A stretch of 64,000 nucleotides of DNA from Pseudosulfitobacter sp. DSM 107133 (GCF_022788695.1 NZ_CP085156.1:62001-126000), one strand, 5' to 3'. Numbered from the stretch's first letter, positions 52,385 to 62,681 are shown. Notes: a model not told the origin generated them from the sequence alone. Made by a program: numbers and translations.

Positions 52385-53299
52385 TTGCCGCGACGACAGA
52401 TTTTGAATGCCCGCCAACGGGCAACGCTCTTCGACTTGCCGACAGATCAGGAAACGCTGCTTCGATACTACACCCTCGCCGACGATGACATCGAGCACAT
52501 CCTGTCTCGCCGCCGAGCGCACAACCGATTTGGGTTTGCCCTGCAGCTTTGTGCTTTTCGATACCCAGGGCGGTTGTTGATGCCGGGTGAGATCATTCCG
52601 TCAGAGATCACAGACTTCTTGGCCGCCCAGCTTGGATTGAACCCCGACGATCTGGCTGATTATGCGCACCGAGCTGAAACCCGCCGCGAACACCTAGCCG
52701 ACCTACGCGAAGTTTACGGATACAAGATGTTCACCGGGCGCGGTGCCCGCGATCTCGCGGATTGGTTGGCAACCGAAGCTGAAACGGCGCAATCCAATGC
52801 CGACCTTGCCCAGAGATTTGTCGAACGATGCCGCCAGTCCATGATGATTGTCCCGGCGGTCACCACTGTTGAACGACTGTGCGCTGACGCCCTGGTTGCC
52901 GCCGAACGGCGCATCGAGACGCGGATCGTTGATCGGCTCGATGACGATGCCAAGCGCAAACTGGACGGATTGCTGTCTGAGCTGGTCGATGACCGGATCA
53001 CCCGGTTTGTCTGGCTGCGCCAGTTTGAGGTGGGCGGGAATTCTGCCGATGCCTGCCGTCTTTTGGATCGTCTGGAGCTTTTGCAGGGGCTCAATCTCAA
53101 ACCTACCATCCTCGACGACATTCCGCCCCATCGGATTTCACGCCTCCGACGCCAGGGCGAACGCTACTTTGCGGACGGTTTGCGCGACATATCCAGTGAC
53201 CGGCGACTTGCGATCCTGGCCGTTTGCGCAATCGAATGGGCCGCTGCCATCGCGGATGCAATTATCGAAACCCACGATAGAATCATTGGGAAGACCTGG
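52385..53299 (+). pseudogene. tnpA: Tn3-family transposase TnpA, N-terminal third only
   Basis: It starts at TTG 52385 (PRRQILNARQRATLFDLPTD), the usual N-terminus of this TnpA group. It continues through YYTLADDDIEHILSRRRAHN, RFGFALQLCAFRYPGRLLMPG and LKPTILDDIPPHRISRLRRQG to THDRIIGKTW. The frame then runs into the mini-Tni tip at 53300. The DDE catalytic domain of the roughly 1000-residue protein is missing, so the transposon is dead unless complemented. An ATG at 52301 is an alternative start. Confidence 0.88.
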
Positions 53300-53827
53300 T
53301 GTCACTGTACCCTAATTAATCAGAATCGTGTCTGAAATTGTCCCCTGAAATCAATGGCAGTTTGTACCCTTAATTTTCATATTGTACCGTTAATTACCAT
53401 ACTGTACTCTTAATTGCCGTACGGTCTGAGCTGTGGATAAGTGTCGATCTACTGGGGAGGGGGAGTTGCGCCGCGTCTTTCCTCAGCATCGCCGGGTGAT
53501 CGAGCGGATCCTTGGGTTGTCGCGTAACCTCGATCAACGGTTGACGGGACTGCGTGAAACGGCGCATCCGACGGGCCAGGAAACACACGGAATGAGCCGC
53601 CCAACTGCATCCGAGAGCGCTTTGCAGGCAGCACGTCAGGCCATCTCAGAGCTCGGACACAACGCAAATCGTCAAGCGCTTCTGGCGCGCGCCGATGCAA
53701 TCTGGACGCGCTCGAGTGGGGTCAAATCCTGAAGCGAGCAGCCTGTGGATATATTGTAATTAAGGGTACAAAAGTGGCCCAAAATGCCCTGAACCCGCAG
53801 AATCTGATTAATTAGGGTACAGTGACA
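53300..53827 (+). mobile_element. 528-bp internally deleted derivative of the second Tni element
   Basis: Both ends match the element at 35074-38734: TGTCACTGTACCCTAATTAA on the left and, complemented, TGTCACTGTACCCTAATTAA on the right. The left end with its three 20-bp repeats is joined at GGGGGAGTTGCG directly to the last 88 codons of tniQ. All of tniA, tniB and most of tniQ are missing. Flanks CCTGG and CCGGT show no duplication. It behaves like a MITE that could be moved in trans. Confidence 0.85.
53466..53732 (+). pseudogene. tniQ: tniQ 3' fragment inside the mini-Tni element
   Basis: Eighty-eight codons, LRRVFPQHRRVIERILGLSR to DAIWTRSSGVKS, follow the C-terminus of the tniQ at 37704-38639 with a handful of substitutions. 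The deletion joint has short homology (GGGAGTTGCG-like) in both parents, which suggests slippage or illegitimate recombination. Zinc motifs are absent, so it is non-functional. Confidence 0.8.
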
Positions 53828-53840
53828 CCGGTCATGACCA

Positions 53841-54941
53841 GGGCTTTGTTGCAGGGATCGTCGCACAGCTGATATCGAGGCAATCTGTTCGTTTCAGGAT
53901 GCTCTAAATGCCGCACAAGTTCAACGCCGCTCGTCGTGACAAGATCCCGAAGCAAAAGCATCGGGTGACTAGTTGGCCTGAGTACAATGAAGGTCTACGG
54001 CAGCGGGGTGATCTGACAGTTTGGATCAGCGAAGACGCACTTTCCTTGTGGTCGGCACCGCGCCGTACCACGCGCGGCGGACAGCCGCACTACTCTGATT
54101 TGGCGATCGAGATGTGTCTGACGCTGGGCCTGGTCTTCAAGCAGCCTCTGCGCCAAACCCAAGGCTTGATGCGCTCTATTGCGCGGCTGCTGGGGGTTGC
54201 GATCGCAGTGCCGGATTTTTCCACCTTGTCGCGCCGTGGCAATGGGCTGACGTTGCGCCCAATGCCGAAAACCAAGAGCGACAAACCAGTGCAACTGGTC
54301 ATGGACAGTACCGGTCTGAAGATCTTTGGAGAAGGTGACTGGCTCGAGGAGAAGCATAAAGCTAGGCGTAAACGGCGCTCTTGGCGCAAGCTCCACCTCG
54401 GTCTTGATCTTGTCAGTGGCGAGATCGTTTGCTCTGATCTCACCAAGGATGACGTCGGTGATCCAACGGCGCTGCCAGATCTCCTGGATCAAGTCGACGG
54501 TCCGGTTGATCTGTTTCTGGCCGACGGCGCTTACGACGGAGACCCAACATCTGATTTGCTTACCGCTCGGTTCGGACCGATGATCGAGGTGACGACCCCA
54601 CCTCCCAAAAACGCAATCCTGAGCCCTAATGTGGCCCGCAAACCGACGGCACGAGACTGCCATATCGCCGACATCGCAATCAACGGGCGGATGGCCTGGC
54701 AGAAAGCCACCGGCTACAATCAACGCAGCCGGGGCGAAACTCTCATGGGCCGCTGGAAGGCTGTCATTGGGCCCAAGCTAAAGGCGCGCAACTTCAAAAA
54801 TCAGAAAACAGAAGTCAAGATTGGCGTCTGGGTTCTCAATCGAATGACCAGACTTGGCCGCCCAAGTTTTGAACGCACCGCCTGAAATCCGTTTCGGGTA
54901 GGGCGCGTTCCGAGCGGACTATGATCTGTGCAACACGGCCC
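53841..54941 (+). mobile_element. IS5-family insertion sequence (about 1.1 kb)
   Basis: Imperfect inverted ends GGGCTTTGTTGCA (53841) and, complemented, GGGCCGTGTTGCA (ending 54941) flank one transposase gene. No short target duplication is evident. It cuts into a CoA-transferase gene on its right. A remnant of a sister element is at 39056-39131. Confidence 0.85.
53908..54885 (+). CDS. IS5-family transposase
   Basis: A 325-residue DDE transposase, intact. It has TVWISEDALSLW at the N-terminus, first Asp in QLVMDSTGLKIFG, second in VDLFLADGAYDGD and Glu in SRGETLMGRWKAVIGPKL, ending RLGRPSFERTA. The length and motifs fit the IS5/IS1182-like DDE_Tnp_1 group. No frameshift is needed for expression. 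Confidence 0.92.
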   Translation: MPHKFNAARRDKIPKQKHRVTSWPEYNEGLRQRGDLTVWISEDALSLWSAPRRTTRGGQPHYSDLAIEMCLTLGLVFKQPLRQTQGLMRSIARLLGVAIAVPDFSTLSRRGNGLTLRPMPKTKSDKPVQLVMDSTGLKIFGEGDWLEEKHKARRKRRSWRKLHLGLDLVSGEIVCSDLTKDDVGDPTALPDLLDQVDGPVDLFLADGAYDGDPTSDLLTARFGPMIEVTTPPPKNAILSPNVARKPTARDCHIADIAINGRMAWQKATGYNQRSRGETLMGRWKAVIGPKLKARNFKNQKTEVKIGVWVLNRMTRLGRPSFERTA

Positions 54942-55298
54942 CGTGAATGGGCGAAGCTTTGTGACGTGTTTCTGAAACGCGCTGATCTGGGCAGCGACCC
55001 ACGTTTTGCGACCAACAACGCGCGCGTGGCCAACCGGGGGGAAACCGATGCTGCAGTTGCTGCTGGCTTTGCCACTCGGAACGGACCTGAAGCAATCGCG
55101 GCGCTTCAGCGCGCCGATGTCGCGCTCGCCTCAGTCAATGACATGGCGGGTCTTTCTGCGCATCCGCATTTGCGCCGCATCACCGTTGAAACACCGAGCG
55201 GACCGGTTTCGTATCCGGCACCCGCACCGGTCTGGCACAACGAGACGCCGACCTATGGCCCGGTGCCCGCGTTGAATCCTCTTAATGCAAAGGACTGA
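54942..55298 (+). pseudogene. CaiB/BaiF (type III) CoA-transferase, C-terminal fragment
   Basis: About 118 codons remain: REWAKLCDVFLKRADLGSDP, RFATNNARVANRGETDAAVA, LASVNDMAGLSAHPHLRRIT and a C-terminal tail. This is the typical end of class III CoA-transferases. The IS5 end at 54941 removed the first two thirds. The stop is 3 bp before the hydratase gene, so it belonged to that operon and probably activated itaconate, mesaconate or a related acid. Confidence 0.8.
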
Positions 55299-55301
55299 GG
55301 C

Positions 55302-56144
55302 ATGCAGATAGATCTTGACCATCTCAAAAACTGGATTGGCCGTGAAGATCAGGCCAGCGAAGAGCTGACGTCGGCGCTCGTCGTCCGGTTCAATGCGACC
55401 TTCGAACGACGGTCGGCTACAGATCACGGCGCCGAGGCCCCTTTGTTCATTCATCTCTGCCTCGGACAGCCCGCCGTTCCCACGGCCGAACTTGGTCCCG
55501 ACGGTCACCCCGCGCGCGGTGGTTTTCTCCCGCCGGTTCCTTTGCCGCGCCGCATGTGGGCTGGAGGGGCGGTCGAGTTTCACGCACCGATAAAGATCGG
55601 GGAAGTCGTGACCCGCCGTTCCGTGATCGAAGACGTGACCGTCAAACATGGACGCAGCGGTGCCTTGTGCTTCGTCACGGTGCGCCATCATGTTTCCAGC
55701 GGCGGGCGCTCCGCTCTGACAGAGCGTCAGGACATCGTTTACAGAGACGCGACACGCAAGACTTCTGCCCCAGTCGGTCCGGCGCCGGATAAGGCACCCC
55801 GAGGTGCCCATAGCATGGATGTCGCAGCAAGTGCTCCGTTCTTGTTCCGCTATTCTGCGCTGACCTTTAACGGTCACCGCATTCACTACGATGCACCCTA
55901 TGCCCAGAACGAGGAATCCTATCCGGGCCTCGTTATTCACGGGCCTATTCAAGCGACCATGTTGTGCCAGTACGCGGCGGACCTGCGTGGAACCGTCCCC
56001 AAAGAATTCCATTTCCGCAGCCTCGCCCCGATTTTTGGGCCAGAGGCCTTCAAGCTTAACGCTGAGTCCCGTAGCGATGCGCTGAGACTCTGGACGGCAC
56101 AGGCAGGCGGTCCGGTAAGTATGGAGGCAACCGCACAATGGTAA
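55302..56144 (+). CDS. MaoC/FAS1-type dehydratase (itaconyl-CoA or mesaconyl-C4-CoA hydratase-like)
   Basis: A 280-residue double-hotdog hydratase. The N-terminal half matches FAS1-type dehydratase (LKNWIGREDQASEELTSALV, RRMWAGGAVEFHAPIKIGEVV). The C-terminal MaoC half has FRYSALTFNGHRIHYDAPYA and YPGLVIHGPIQATML, with the catalytic Asp/His in that region. Size and partners (CoA-transferase before, citramalyl/malyl-CoA-lyase-like enzyme after) fit itaconate or mesaconate breakdown. The end overlaps the next gene by 7 bp. Confidence 0.82.
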   Translation: MQIDLDHLKNWIGREDQASEELTSALVVRFNATFERRSATDHGAEAPLFIHLCLGQPAVPTAELGPDGHPARGGFLPPVPLPRRMWAGGAVEFHAPIKIGEVVTRRSVIEDVTVKHGRSGALCFVTVRHHVSSGGRSALTERQDIVYRDATRKTSAPVGPAPDKAPRGAHSMDVAASAPFLFRYSALTFNGHRIHYDAPYAQNEESYPGLVIHGPIQATMLCQYAADLRGTVPKEFHFRSLAPIFGPEAFKLNAESRSDALRLWTAQAGGPVSMEATAQW

Positions 56145-56935
56145 TGCCGGTCTCCCTGCGCGCACTTCTTTTTGTTCCTGCCAACCGCCCCGAGCGCTTC
56201 ACAAAAGCCGCAGCAGCGCGACCCGATGCAGTCATACTCGACCTTGAAGACGCTGTCGCGACGGCGGACAAGGACGCTGCCCGAACAGCGTTGACTTGCG
56301 ACTTTACGGACTTGCCCATCATCGTCCGCATTAACCCAGCTGGCACCCCGTGGCATGATGATGATCTTCGCGCGGTGATCGCGCTGCGCCCGAGTACTGT
56401 CATGCTGCCCAAGTCCGAGGACCCGGCCTGCGTGGCGCAAATCGCCGGCAAACTTGAAGGCATCTCACTCTTGTGTCTGATCGAATCCGGTCGTGGCATG
56501 GCCGTCGCGCGATCAATTGCCACAGTGCCGGGTGTCGATCGTCTGGTTTTCGGATCGGTTGATTATTGTGCGGATCTTGGCATGGATCATAAGCGTGAGT
56601 TGCTGCTGCCTGCGCGATCAGAACTTGTGCTCGCATCTCGCGTCGCAAGGATAGCCGCGCCGATCGACGGTGTAACAACCCGCTTGGACGATCCTGCTGA
56701 ATTGGCCGACGATGCCGGACATGCAAAATCGCTCGGGATGGCAGGAAAACTCTGCATTCACCCAAAACAGGTCGAGGATGTCAAAGCCGCTTTCGCGCCG
56801 TGCCCAGAGCAGATCACTTGGGCCAACCGTGTTCTTGCGGCGGCGGATGGGGCTGTATCCGTAGATGGTGAAATGGTTGACGCACCGGTGCGGATCAGGG
56901 CGCGCAGCATCCTTGCTGCAGCGAAGCAGCCATAG
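56138..56935 (+). CDS. HpcH/HpaI-family CoA ester lyase (citramalyl-/malyl-CoA lyase-like)
   Basis: A 265-residue TIM-barrel lyase of the CitE/Mcl group. [32 protein letters not shown] (metal-binding acidic residues), [39 protein letters not shown] and [11 protein letters not shown] are the conserved blocks. It probably cleaves citramalyl-CoA to acetyl-CoA and pyruvate as the last step after the hydratase. It overlaps the hydratase by 7 bp; the in-frame ATG at 56144 is an alternative start. Confidence 0.85.
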   Translation: MVMPVSLRALLFVPANRPERFTKAAAARPDAVILDLEDAVATADKDAARTALTCDFTDLPIIVRINPAGTPWHDDDLRAVIALRPSTVMLPKSEDPACVAQIAGKLEGISLLCLIESGRGMAVARSIATVPGVDRLVFGSVDYCADLGMDHKRELLLPARSELVLASRVARIAAPIDGVTTRLDDPAELADDAGHAKSLGMAGKLCIHPKQVEDVKAAFAPCPEQITWANRVLAAADGAVSVDGEMVDAPVRIRARSILAAAKQP

Positions 56936-57002
56936 ACCACCGAGGCGCGCTTCGCCAGACAGTTTGAAATCATCCTTAACGGGACCAAGAGGGAGACTAT
57001 GT

Positions 57003-57761
57003 ATGAAGGTGCTGGTGCCTGTCAAACGCGTGATCGACTATAACGTGAAAGTCCGTGTAAAAGCGGATGGATCGGGTGTTGATCTTGCAAACGTGAAAAT
57101 GTCGATGAACCCGTTCGACGAGATTGCCGTCGAACAGGCGATCCGTATGAAAGAGGCCGGTCAGGTCGAAGAAATCATCGCGGTGTCCATCGGCGTCAAG
57201 CAAGCGCAGGAAACCCTGCGCACCGCTTTGGCCATGGGCGCGGACCGCGCGATTCTGGTCATCGCAGCCGACGACGTTCATCAGGACATCGAACCGCTGA
57301 CCGTTGCCAAGATCCTCAAGGCGATTGTCGACGAAGAGCAGCCCGGCCTTGTGCTGTGCGGCAAACAGGCGATCGACAACGACATGAACGCCACCGGCCA
57401 GATGCTGTCGGCCCTGCTGGGCTGGTCGCAAGGCACCTTCGCCTCCGAGGTCGAAATCTCGGGCGACAAGGCCAAGGTCACGCGCGAAGTGGACGGCGGT
57501 TTGCAAACCATCGAAATCAACATGCCGACCGTCATCACCGTTGATCTGCGCCTGAACGAGCCGCGCTATGCGTCGCTGCCCAACATCATGAAAGCGAAGA
57601 AAAAGCCGCTGGATGAGAAAACCGCAGCCGATTACGGCGTCGACACGGCGCTGCATCTGGAAGTGGTCAGCACCAAAGAGCCCGAAGCCCGCGCGGCTGG
57701 CGAAATCGTGGCAGACGTGGACGCACTGGTTGCGAAACTCAAAGAAAAGGGAGTGGTGTAA
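57003..57761 (+). CDS. etfB: Electron transfer flavoprotein beta subunit
   Basis: A 252-residue EtfB carrying AMP and part of the FAD site. It begins [39 protein letters not shown] and the beta-subunit signature [17 protein letters not shown] follow, then [29 protein letters not shown] precedes the ATG. It overlaps etfA by one base. With EtfA it moves electrons from acyl-CoA and other dehydrogenases (such as the fadE product) to ETF-ubiquinone oxidoreductase. Confidence 0.96.
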   Translation: MKVLVPVKRVIDYNVKVRVKADGSGVDLANVKMSMNPFDEIAVEQAIRMKEAGQVEEIIAVSIGVKQAQETLRTALAMGADRAILVIAADDVHQDIEPLTVAKILKAIVDEEQPGLVLCGKQAIDNDMNATGQMLSALLGWSQGTFASEVEISGDKAKVTREVDGGLQTIEINMPTVITVDLRLNEPRYASLPNIMKAKKKPLDEKTAADYGVDTALHLEVVSTKEPEARAAGEIVADVDALVAKLKEKGVV

Positions 57762-58687
57762 TGGCTGTTCTGCTTCTTGCCGAAGTCAACAATGGCGAAC
57801 TGGCGATGGACGCCACAGCCAAGGCTGTGACCGCCGCCAAATCGTTGGGTGATGTGACCGTTCTGTGCGCGGGCGGCTCGGCCGCTGCTGCGGGCGAAGC
57901 GGCTGCGAAAATCGACGGCGTGGCCAAGGTGCTGGTTGCCGAAGACGCAACGCTGGGTCACCGTCTGGCGGAATCCACGGCGGCGCTGATCGTGTCGCTG
58001 GCAGGTGACTACGAGCACATCGTCGCCCCCGCCACCACCGACGCGAAAAACGTGATGCCCCGCGTCGCGGCGCTGCTGGACGTGATGATCATCTCGGACG
58101 CTTCCGGCGTTGTCGATGGCGACACGTTCGAGCGCCCGATCTACGCAGGCAACGCGATCCAGACCGTGAAGTCGAAAGACGCGAAGAAAGTCATCACCTT
58201 CCGCACGTCGACATTCGATGCGGCTGGTGAGGGCGGTTCCGCCTCGGTCGAAACCGTGTCGGCAGCTGCTGATCCGGGCCTGTCGTCCTGGATCGAAGAC
58301 AAGGTTGCCGCCAGCGACCGTCCCGAACTGACATCGGCCGGTGTGGTCGTGTCGGGCGGCCGTGGCGTCGGCTCGGAAGAAGACTTCAAGCTGATCGAAA
58401 AACTGGCCGACAAACTGGGCGCCGCCGTTGGCGCATCGCGCGCGGCTGTGGACAGCGGCTATGCCCCGAACGACTGGCAGGTTGGCCAGACGGGCAAGGT
58501 TGTCGCCCCTGACCTTTATGTCGCGATCGGCATCTCGGGTGCGATCCAGCACCTTGCGGGCATGAAAGACTCCAAAGTGATCGTTGCGATCAACAAGGAC
58601 GAAGAAGCCCCGATCTTCCAGGTTGCGGACTACGGCCTTGTGGCTGACCTGTTCACGGCTGTGCCGGAACTGATCGAAAAACTGTAG
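57761..58687 (+). CDS. etfA: Electron transfer flavoprotein alpha subunit
   Basis: A 308-residue EtfA binding FAD. The N-terminal domain begins [20 protein letters not shown]; the C-terminal FAD domain has [42 protein letters not shown] and [17 protein letters not shown]. It is the usual length and coupled to etfB (shared A of TAATG). A GCCTGA-TTCA-TCAGGC hairpin at 58743-58758 after the gene lacks a T-run. Confidence 0.96.
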   Translation: MAVLLLAEVNNGELAMDATAKAVTAAKSLGDVTVLCAGGSAAAAGEAAAKIDGVAKVLVAEDATLGHRLAESTAALIVSLAGDYEHIVAPATTDAKNVMPRVAALLDVMIISDASGVVDGDTFERPIYAGNAIQTVKSKDAKKVITFRTSTFDAAGEGGSASVETVSAAADPGLSSWIEDKVAASDRPELTSAGVVVSGGRGVGSEEDFKLIEKLADKLGAAVGASRAAVDSGYAPNDWQVGQTGKVVAPDLYVAIGISGAIQHLAGMKDSKVIVAINKDEEAPIFQVADYGLVADLFTAVPELIEKL

Positions 58688-58774
58688 GTCCGGTCCCTCG
58701 GGATGTTCCCGGGGAGACTACCTCTTGCTTGCACGATTGATTGCCTGATTCATCAGGCCGTTACTTATACAAGG

Positions 58775-61700
58775 ATGTCCACTTTGACCGAGTTTTCCAA
58801 GATCCTCATTGCCAACCGGGGTGAAATCGCCATCCGCATCATGCGTGCGGCCAACGAGATGGGCAAAAAGACGGTGGCCGTCTTTGCCGAAGAGGACAAG
58901 CTGGGGCTGCACCGGTTCAAGGCGGACGAAGCCTATCGCATTGGCGAGGGGCTGGGGCCGGTGGCGGCCTATCTGAGCATCGAGGAAATCATCCGCGTGG
59001 CCCGCATGTCGGGCGCCGATGCGATCCACCCGGGTTACGGGCTGTTGTCGGAAAACCCCGATTTCGTTGATGCCTGCGACGCGGCGGGCATTACCTTTAT
59101 CGGGCCCAAGGCCGAGACCATGCGCGCCCTTGGCGACAAAGCCAGCGCGCGGCGTGTGGCGGTCGAGGCCGGTGTGCCGGTGATCCCCGCGACCGAAGTG
59201 CTGGGCACCGACATGGACGCGATCCGCGCCGAGGCGGCAGAGGTCGGCTATCCGCTGATGCTGAAAGCGTCGTGGGGCGGTGGCGGACGCGGCATGCGTC
59301 CGATCAACGCGCCCGAAGAGCTGGAAGAAAAGGTGCTGGAAGGTCGGCGCGAGGCCGAAGCCGCCTTTGGCAACGGCGAGGGCTATCTGGAAAAGATGAT
59401 CCTGCGCGCCCGCCACGTCGAGGTGCAGATCCTGGGCGACAAACATGGCGGCATGTACCACCTGTTTGAGCGCGACTGTTCCGTGCAGCGGCGCAACCAG
59501 AAGGTCGTGGAACGCGCCCCCGCCCCCTATCTGACCGCAGAGCAGCGCGAGGAGATTTGCGCGCTTGGCTATAAAATCTGCAAACATGTGAACTATGAAT
59601 GCGCGGGCACCGTCGAATTCCTGATGGATATGGACGACGGCAAATTCTACTTCATCGAAGTGAACCCGCGCGTGCAGGTCGAACATACCGTCACCGAAGA
59701 AGTCACCGGCATCGACATCGTGCGCGCCCAGATCCTGATCGCCGAGGGCAAGAGCATTGCCGACGCCACCGGCAAGGCCAGCCAGAGCGACGTGACCCTG
59801 AACGGCCACGCCCTGCAAACCCGGATCACCACCGAGGACCCGCAGAACAACTTTATCCCCGACTATGGCCGCATCACCGCCTACCGCTCGGCCACGGGCC
59901 TGGGCATCCGTCTGGACGGCGGCACGGCTTACGCGGGCGGCGTCATCACCCGCTATTACGACAGCCTGCTGACCAAGGTCACCGCCAAGGCCCCCACGCC
60001 CGAGATGGCCATCGCCCGCATGGACCGCGCCCTGCGCGAATTCCGTATTCGCGGCGTGTCCACCAACATCGCCTTCGTGGAAAACCTGCTGAAGCACCCG
60101 ACCTTCCTCGATTACAGCTATACCACCAAGTTCATCGACACGACGCCCGAGCTGTTCCAGTTCTCGCGCCGGCGCGACCGTGGCACCAAGGTTCTGACCT
60201 ATATCGCGGATATCACCGTGAACGGTCACCCCGAGACCAAGGACCGCCCGCTGCCCGCCAATGCCCGCGCCCCAAAGGCGCCCGCCGCGACGCATGAACC
60301 AACCATGGGCACGCGCAACCTGCTGGAGCAAAAGGGCGCGCAGGCCGTGGCCGACTGGATGAAGGCGCAAAAGCAGCTGCTGCTGACCGAGACCACCATG
60401 CGCGACGGGCACCAGTCGTTGCTGGCGACGCGGATGCGCTCGATCGACATGATCAAGGCAGCTCCCGCCTATGCCTCCAACCTGCCACAGCTGTTCAGTG
60501 TCGAATGCTGGGGCGGTGCGACATTCGATGTGGCCTATCGGTTCTTGCAGGAATGCCCCTGGCAGCGCCTGCGCGACCTGCGCAAGGCGATGCCCAATGT
60601 GATGACCCAGATGCTGCTGCGCGCCAGCAACGGCGTGGGCTACACCAACTATCCCGACAACGTGGTCCAGTTCTTTGTGAAGCAGGCCGCCGAAAGCGGT
60701 GTTGACGTGTTCCGCGTGTTCGACAGCCTGAACTGGGTTGAAAACATGCGCGTGGCCATGGACGCGGTCGTGGACAGCGGCAAGGTCTGCGAGGGCACGA
60801 TCTGCTATACCGGTGATCTGCTGAACCCCGAGCGCGCGAAATACGACCTGAAGTATTACGTGCAGATGGGTCAGGACCTGAAGGCCGCAGGCGCGCATGT
60901 GCTGGGCCTGAAGGACATGGCGGGCCTGCTGAAACCCGCCGCGGCCAAGGCGCTGATCGGGGCGCTGAAGCAAGAGGTCGGCCTGCCGATCCACTTCCAC
61001 ACGCACGACACCTCGGGTGCGGCGGCGGCCACGGTGATGGCGGCGACGGATGCGGGTGTGGATGCGGTCGATGCGGCGATGGATGCCTTCTCGGGCGGCA
61101 CCTCGCAGCCCTGCCTTGGCTCGATCGTCGAGGCACTGCGCAACACGCCCCGCGACACCGGGCTGGACATGGCCGCCGTGCGCGAGATGTCGGACTATTG
61201 GGAAGGCGTGCGCGCGCAATATGCGGCGTTCGAGAGCGGCCTGATGGCCCCGGCGTCCGAGGTCTACCTGCACGAGATGCCCGGCGGGCAGTTCACCAAC
61301 CTCAAGGCGCAGGCGCGCTCGCTGGGGCTGGAGGACCGCTGGCACGAGGTGGCGCAGACCTATGCGGATGTGAACCAGATGTTCGGTGACATTGTGAAGG
61401 TCACGCCGTCCTCCAAGGTCGTGGGCGACATGGCCCTGATGATGGTCAGCCAGGGCCTGACCCGCGCGCAGGTCGAAGACCCCAAATCCGACGTGGCCTT
61501 TCCCGACAGCGTCGTGGACATGATGCGCGGCAACCTGGGCCAGCCTCCAGGCGGCTTCCCTGAAGGCATCCAGAAAAAGGTGCTGAAGGGCGAAAAGCCG
61601 TCGACCGACCGTCCCGGCCTGCACCTGAAACCTGTGGACATCGAAGCGACCCGCGCGCAGGTCATCAAGGAACTGGAAGGCAAGAAGATCGACGACGAGG

Positions 61701-62221
61701 ATCTGGCCGGCTACCTGATGTATCCCAAGGTGTTCATGGACTACATGGGCCGTCACCGCAGCTATGGCCCGGTGCGCACCCTGCCCACGCATACGTTCTT
61801 TTACGGGATGTCCCCCAGCGAAGAGATCAGCGTGGAAATCGACCCCGGCAAGACCATGGAAATCCGCCTGCAAGCGGTGGGCGACACCGGCGAGGACGGC
61901 GAGGTGAAAGTGTTCTTTGAACTCAACGGCCAGCCGCGGGTGATCCGCGTGCCGAACCGTCTGGTCAAAGCCACCACCCAGCAGCGCCCCAAGGCGGAAC
62001 TGGGCAACGCCAACCACATCGGCGCGCCGATGCCGGGCGTGGTGGCCACCGTGGCCACATCCGTGGGTGCGCAGGTCAAAGAGGGCGATCTGCTGCTGAC
62101 CATCGAAGCGATGAAGATGGAAACCGGCATCCACGCCGAACGCAACGCCACGGTCAAGGCGGTGAACGTCCAGCCCGGAAGCCAGATCGACGCCAAGGAT
62201 CTGCTGATCGAGCTGGAGTGA
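58775..62221 (+). CDS. pyc: Pyruvate carboxylase
   Basis: A 1148-residue single-chain biotin enzyme making oxaloacetate from pyruvate. The order is biotin carboxylase (ILIANRGEIAIRIMRAANEM, GGGGRGMR, FIEVNPRVQVEHTVTEE), carboxyltransferase (TTMRDGHQSLLATRMR, FRVFDSLNWVENM, FHTHDTSGAAAATVMAATDA), tetramerisation domain, and the biotin carrier with the modified Lys in LLLTIEAMKMETG. The ATG at 58775 follows ACAAGG. Length matches the family. It has its own transcription unit after etfBA. Confidence 0.97.
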   Translation: MSTLTEFSKILIANRGEIAIRIMRAANEMGKKTVAVFAEEDKLGLHRFKADEAYRIGEGLGPVAAYLSIEEIIRVARMSGADAIHPGYGLLSENPDFVDACDAAGITFIGPKAETMRALGDKASARRVAVEAGVPVIPATEVLGTDMDAIRAEAAEVGYPLMLKASWGGGGRGMRPINAPEELEEKVLEGRREAEAAFGNGEGYLEKMILRARHVEVQILGDKHGGMYHLFERDCSVQRRNQKVVERAPAPYLTAEQREEICALGYKICKHVNYECAGTVEFLMDMDDGKFYFIEVNPRVQVEHTVTEEVTGIDIVRAQILIAEGKSIADATGKASQSDVTLNGHALQTRITTEDPQNNFIPDYGRITAYRSATGLGIRLDGGTAYAGGVITRYYDSLLTKVTAKAPTPEMAIARMDRALREFRIRGVSTNIAFVENLLKHPTFLDYSYTTKFIDTTPELFQFSRRRDRGTKVLTYIADITVNGHPETKDRPLPANARAPKAPAATHEPTMGTRNLLEQKGAQAVADWMKAQKQLLLTETTMRDGHQSLLATRMRSIDMIKAAPAYASNLPQLFSVECWGGATFDVAYRFLQECPWQRLRDLRKAMPNVMTQMLLRASNGVGYTNYPDNVVQFFVKQAAESGVDVFRVFDSLNWVENMRVAMDAVVDSGKVCEGTICYTGDLLNPERAKYDLKYYVQMGQDLKAAGAHVLGLKDMAGLLKPAAAKALIGALKQEVGLPIHFHTHDTSGAAAATVMAATDAGVDAVDAAMDAFSGGTSQPCLGSIVEALRNTPRDTGLDMAAVREMSDYWEGVRAQYAAFESGLMAPASEVYLHEMPGGQFTNLKAQARSLGLEDRWHEVAQTYADVNQMFGDIVKVTPSSKVVGDMALMMVSQGLTRAQVEDPKSDVAFPDSVVDMMRGNLGQPPGGFPEGIQKKVLKGEKPSTDRPGLHLKPVDIEATRAQVIKELEGKKIDDEDLAGYLMYPKVFMDYMGRHRSYGPVRTLPTHTFFYGMSPSEEISVEIDPGKTMEIRLQAVGDTGEDGEVKVFFELNGQPRVIRVPNRLVKATTQQRPKAELGNANHIGAPMPGVVATVATSVGAQVKEGDLLLTIEAMKMETGIHAERNATVKAVNVQPGSQIDAKDLLIELE

Positions 62222-62330
62222 GGGGGGGAAGACGGAAAAACCGATTATCCGACCACAAGCAGGTCTGTCACATCCTTGTCAGGCAGCGGGTCGCAAGTAC
62301 AACCGGATGATCGCTGCGGGTTGAGATAGC

Positions 62331-62681
62331 GTGTGCCCCGTGTCACCGAATGCCCTCGGCGAACACTGCTTTGTCGGATATAGCGGGTCCGGGCTGCATC
62401 ATGCAGTGTCGCAAAGACTGAGCCGGTCCCGATTAACGTTAGACGAAACCGAAGGCTATATTGCAGCAGGGCTGAATGGGCTGGGATTGATTTATGCTGC
62501 GGATTTTTTGCTGGGCGAACACTTGAAAATGGGGCGGCTTAGCCCGTTGCATTTGGAGGGTCTCACAACAAAGACAAGTTTGTATCTCGTTCACGCGCGT
62601 TCAAACTTTCTACCACCTGCGTTGCGTATATTTCGCGACTGGGCGAAGGACACTTTGCTTTTGCAATCACCAACGGCCTAA
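62331..62681 (+). pseudogene. LysR-type regulator, C-terminal fragment
   Basis: The frame contains GEHCFVGYSGSG and LTLDETEGYIAAGLNGLGLIYAADFLLGEHL, then GRLSPLHLEGLTTKTSLYLV and LPPALRIFRDWAKDTLL. These are the last effector-domain strands of a LysR regulator. The helix-turn-helix and most of the effector domain are missing. The region from 62222 to 62330 shows no gene. The first codons here are probably not native. Confidence 0.6.

Larger units (their letters stand above)
50653..53299 (-). mobile_element. Tn3-family transposon (Tn5393/Tn163-type end), 3' side lost
   Basis: A 38-bp terminal repeat at 50653-50690 is followed inward by a GNAT-like passenger, tnpR, a res region and the first 305 codons of tnpA. 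The tnpA 3' half and the second terminal repeat are absent because the mini-Tni element begins at 53300. Gene layout (divergent tnpR and tnpA around res) is standard for Tn3 relatives. Confidence 0.82.

Noticed and set aside
58743..58758. GCCTGA-TTCA-TCAGGC as a terminator after etfA
   Set aside because: The stem is only 6 bp and no T-run follows, so it is not a convincing rho-independent terminator.
58718..62134. An open frame of 1138 codons on the minus strand opposite pyc
   Set aside because: It is the mirror of a highly biased GC-rich coding frame; its protein is His/Gly/Arg-rich with no domain, while the plus strand encodes a textbook pyruvate carboxylase.
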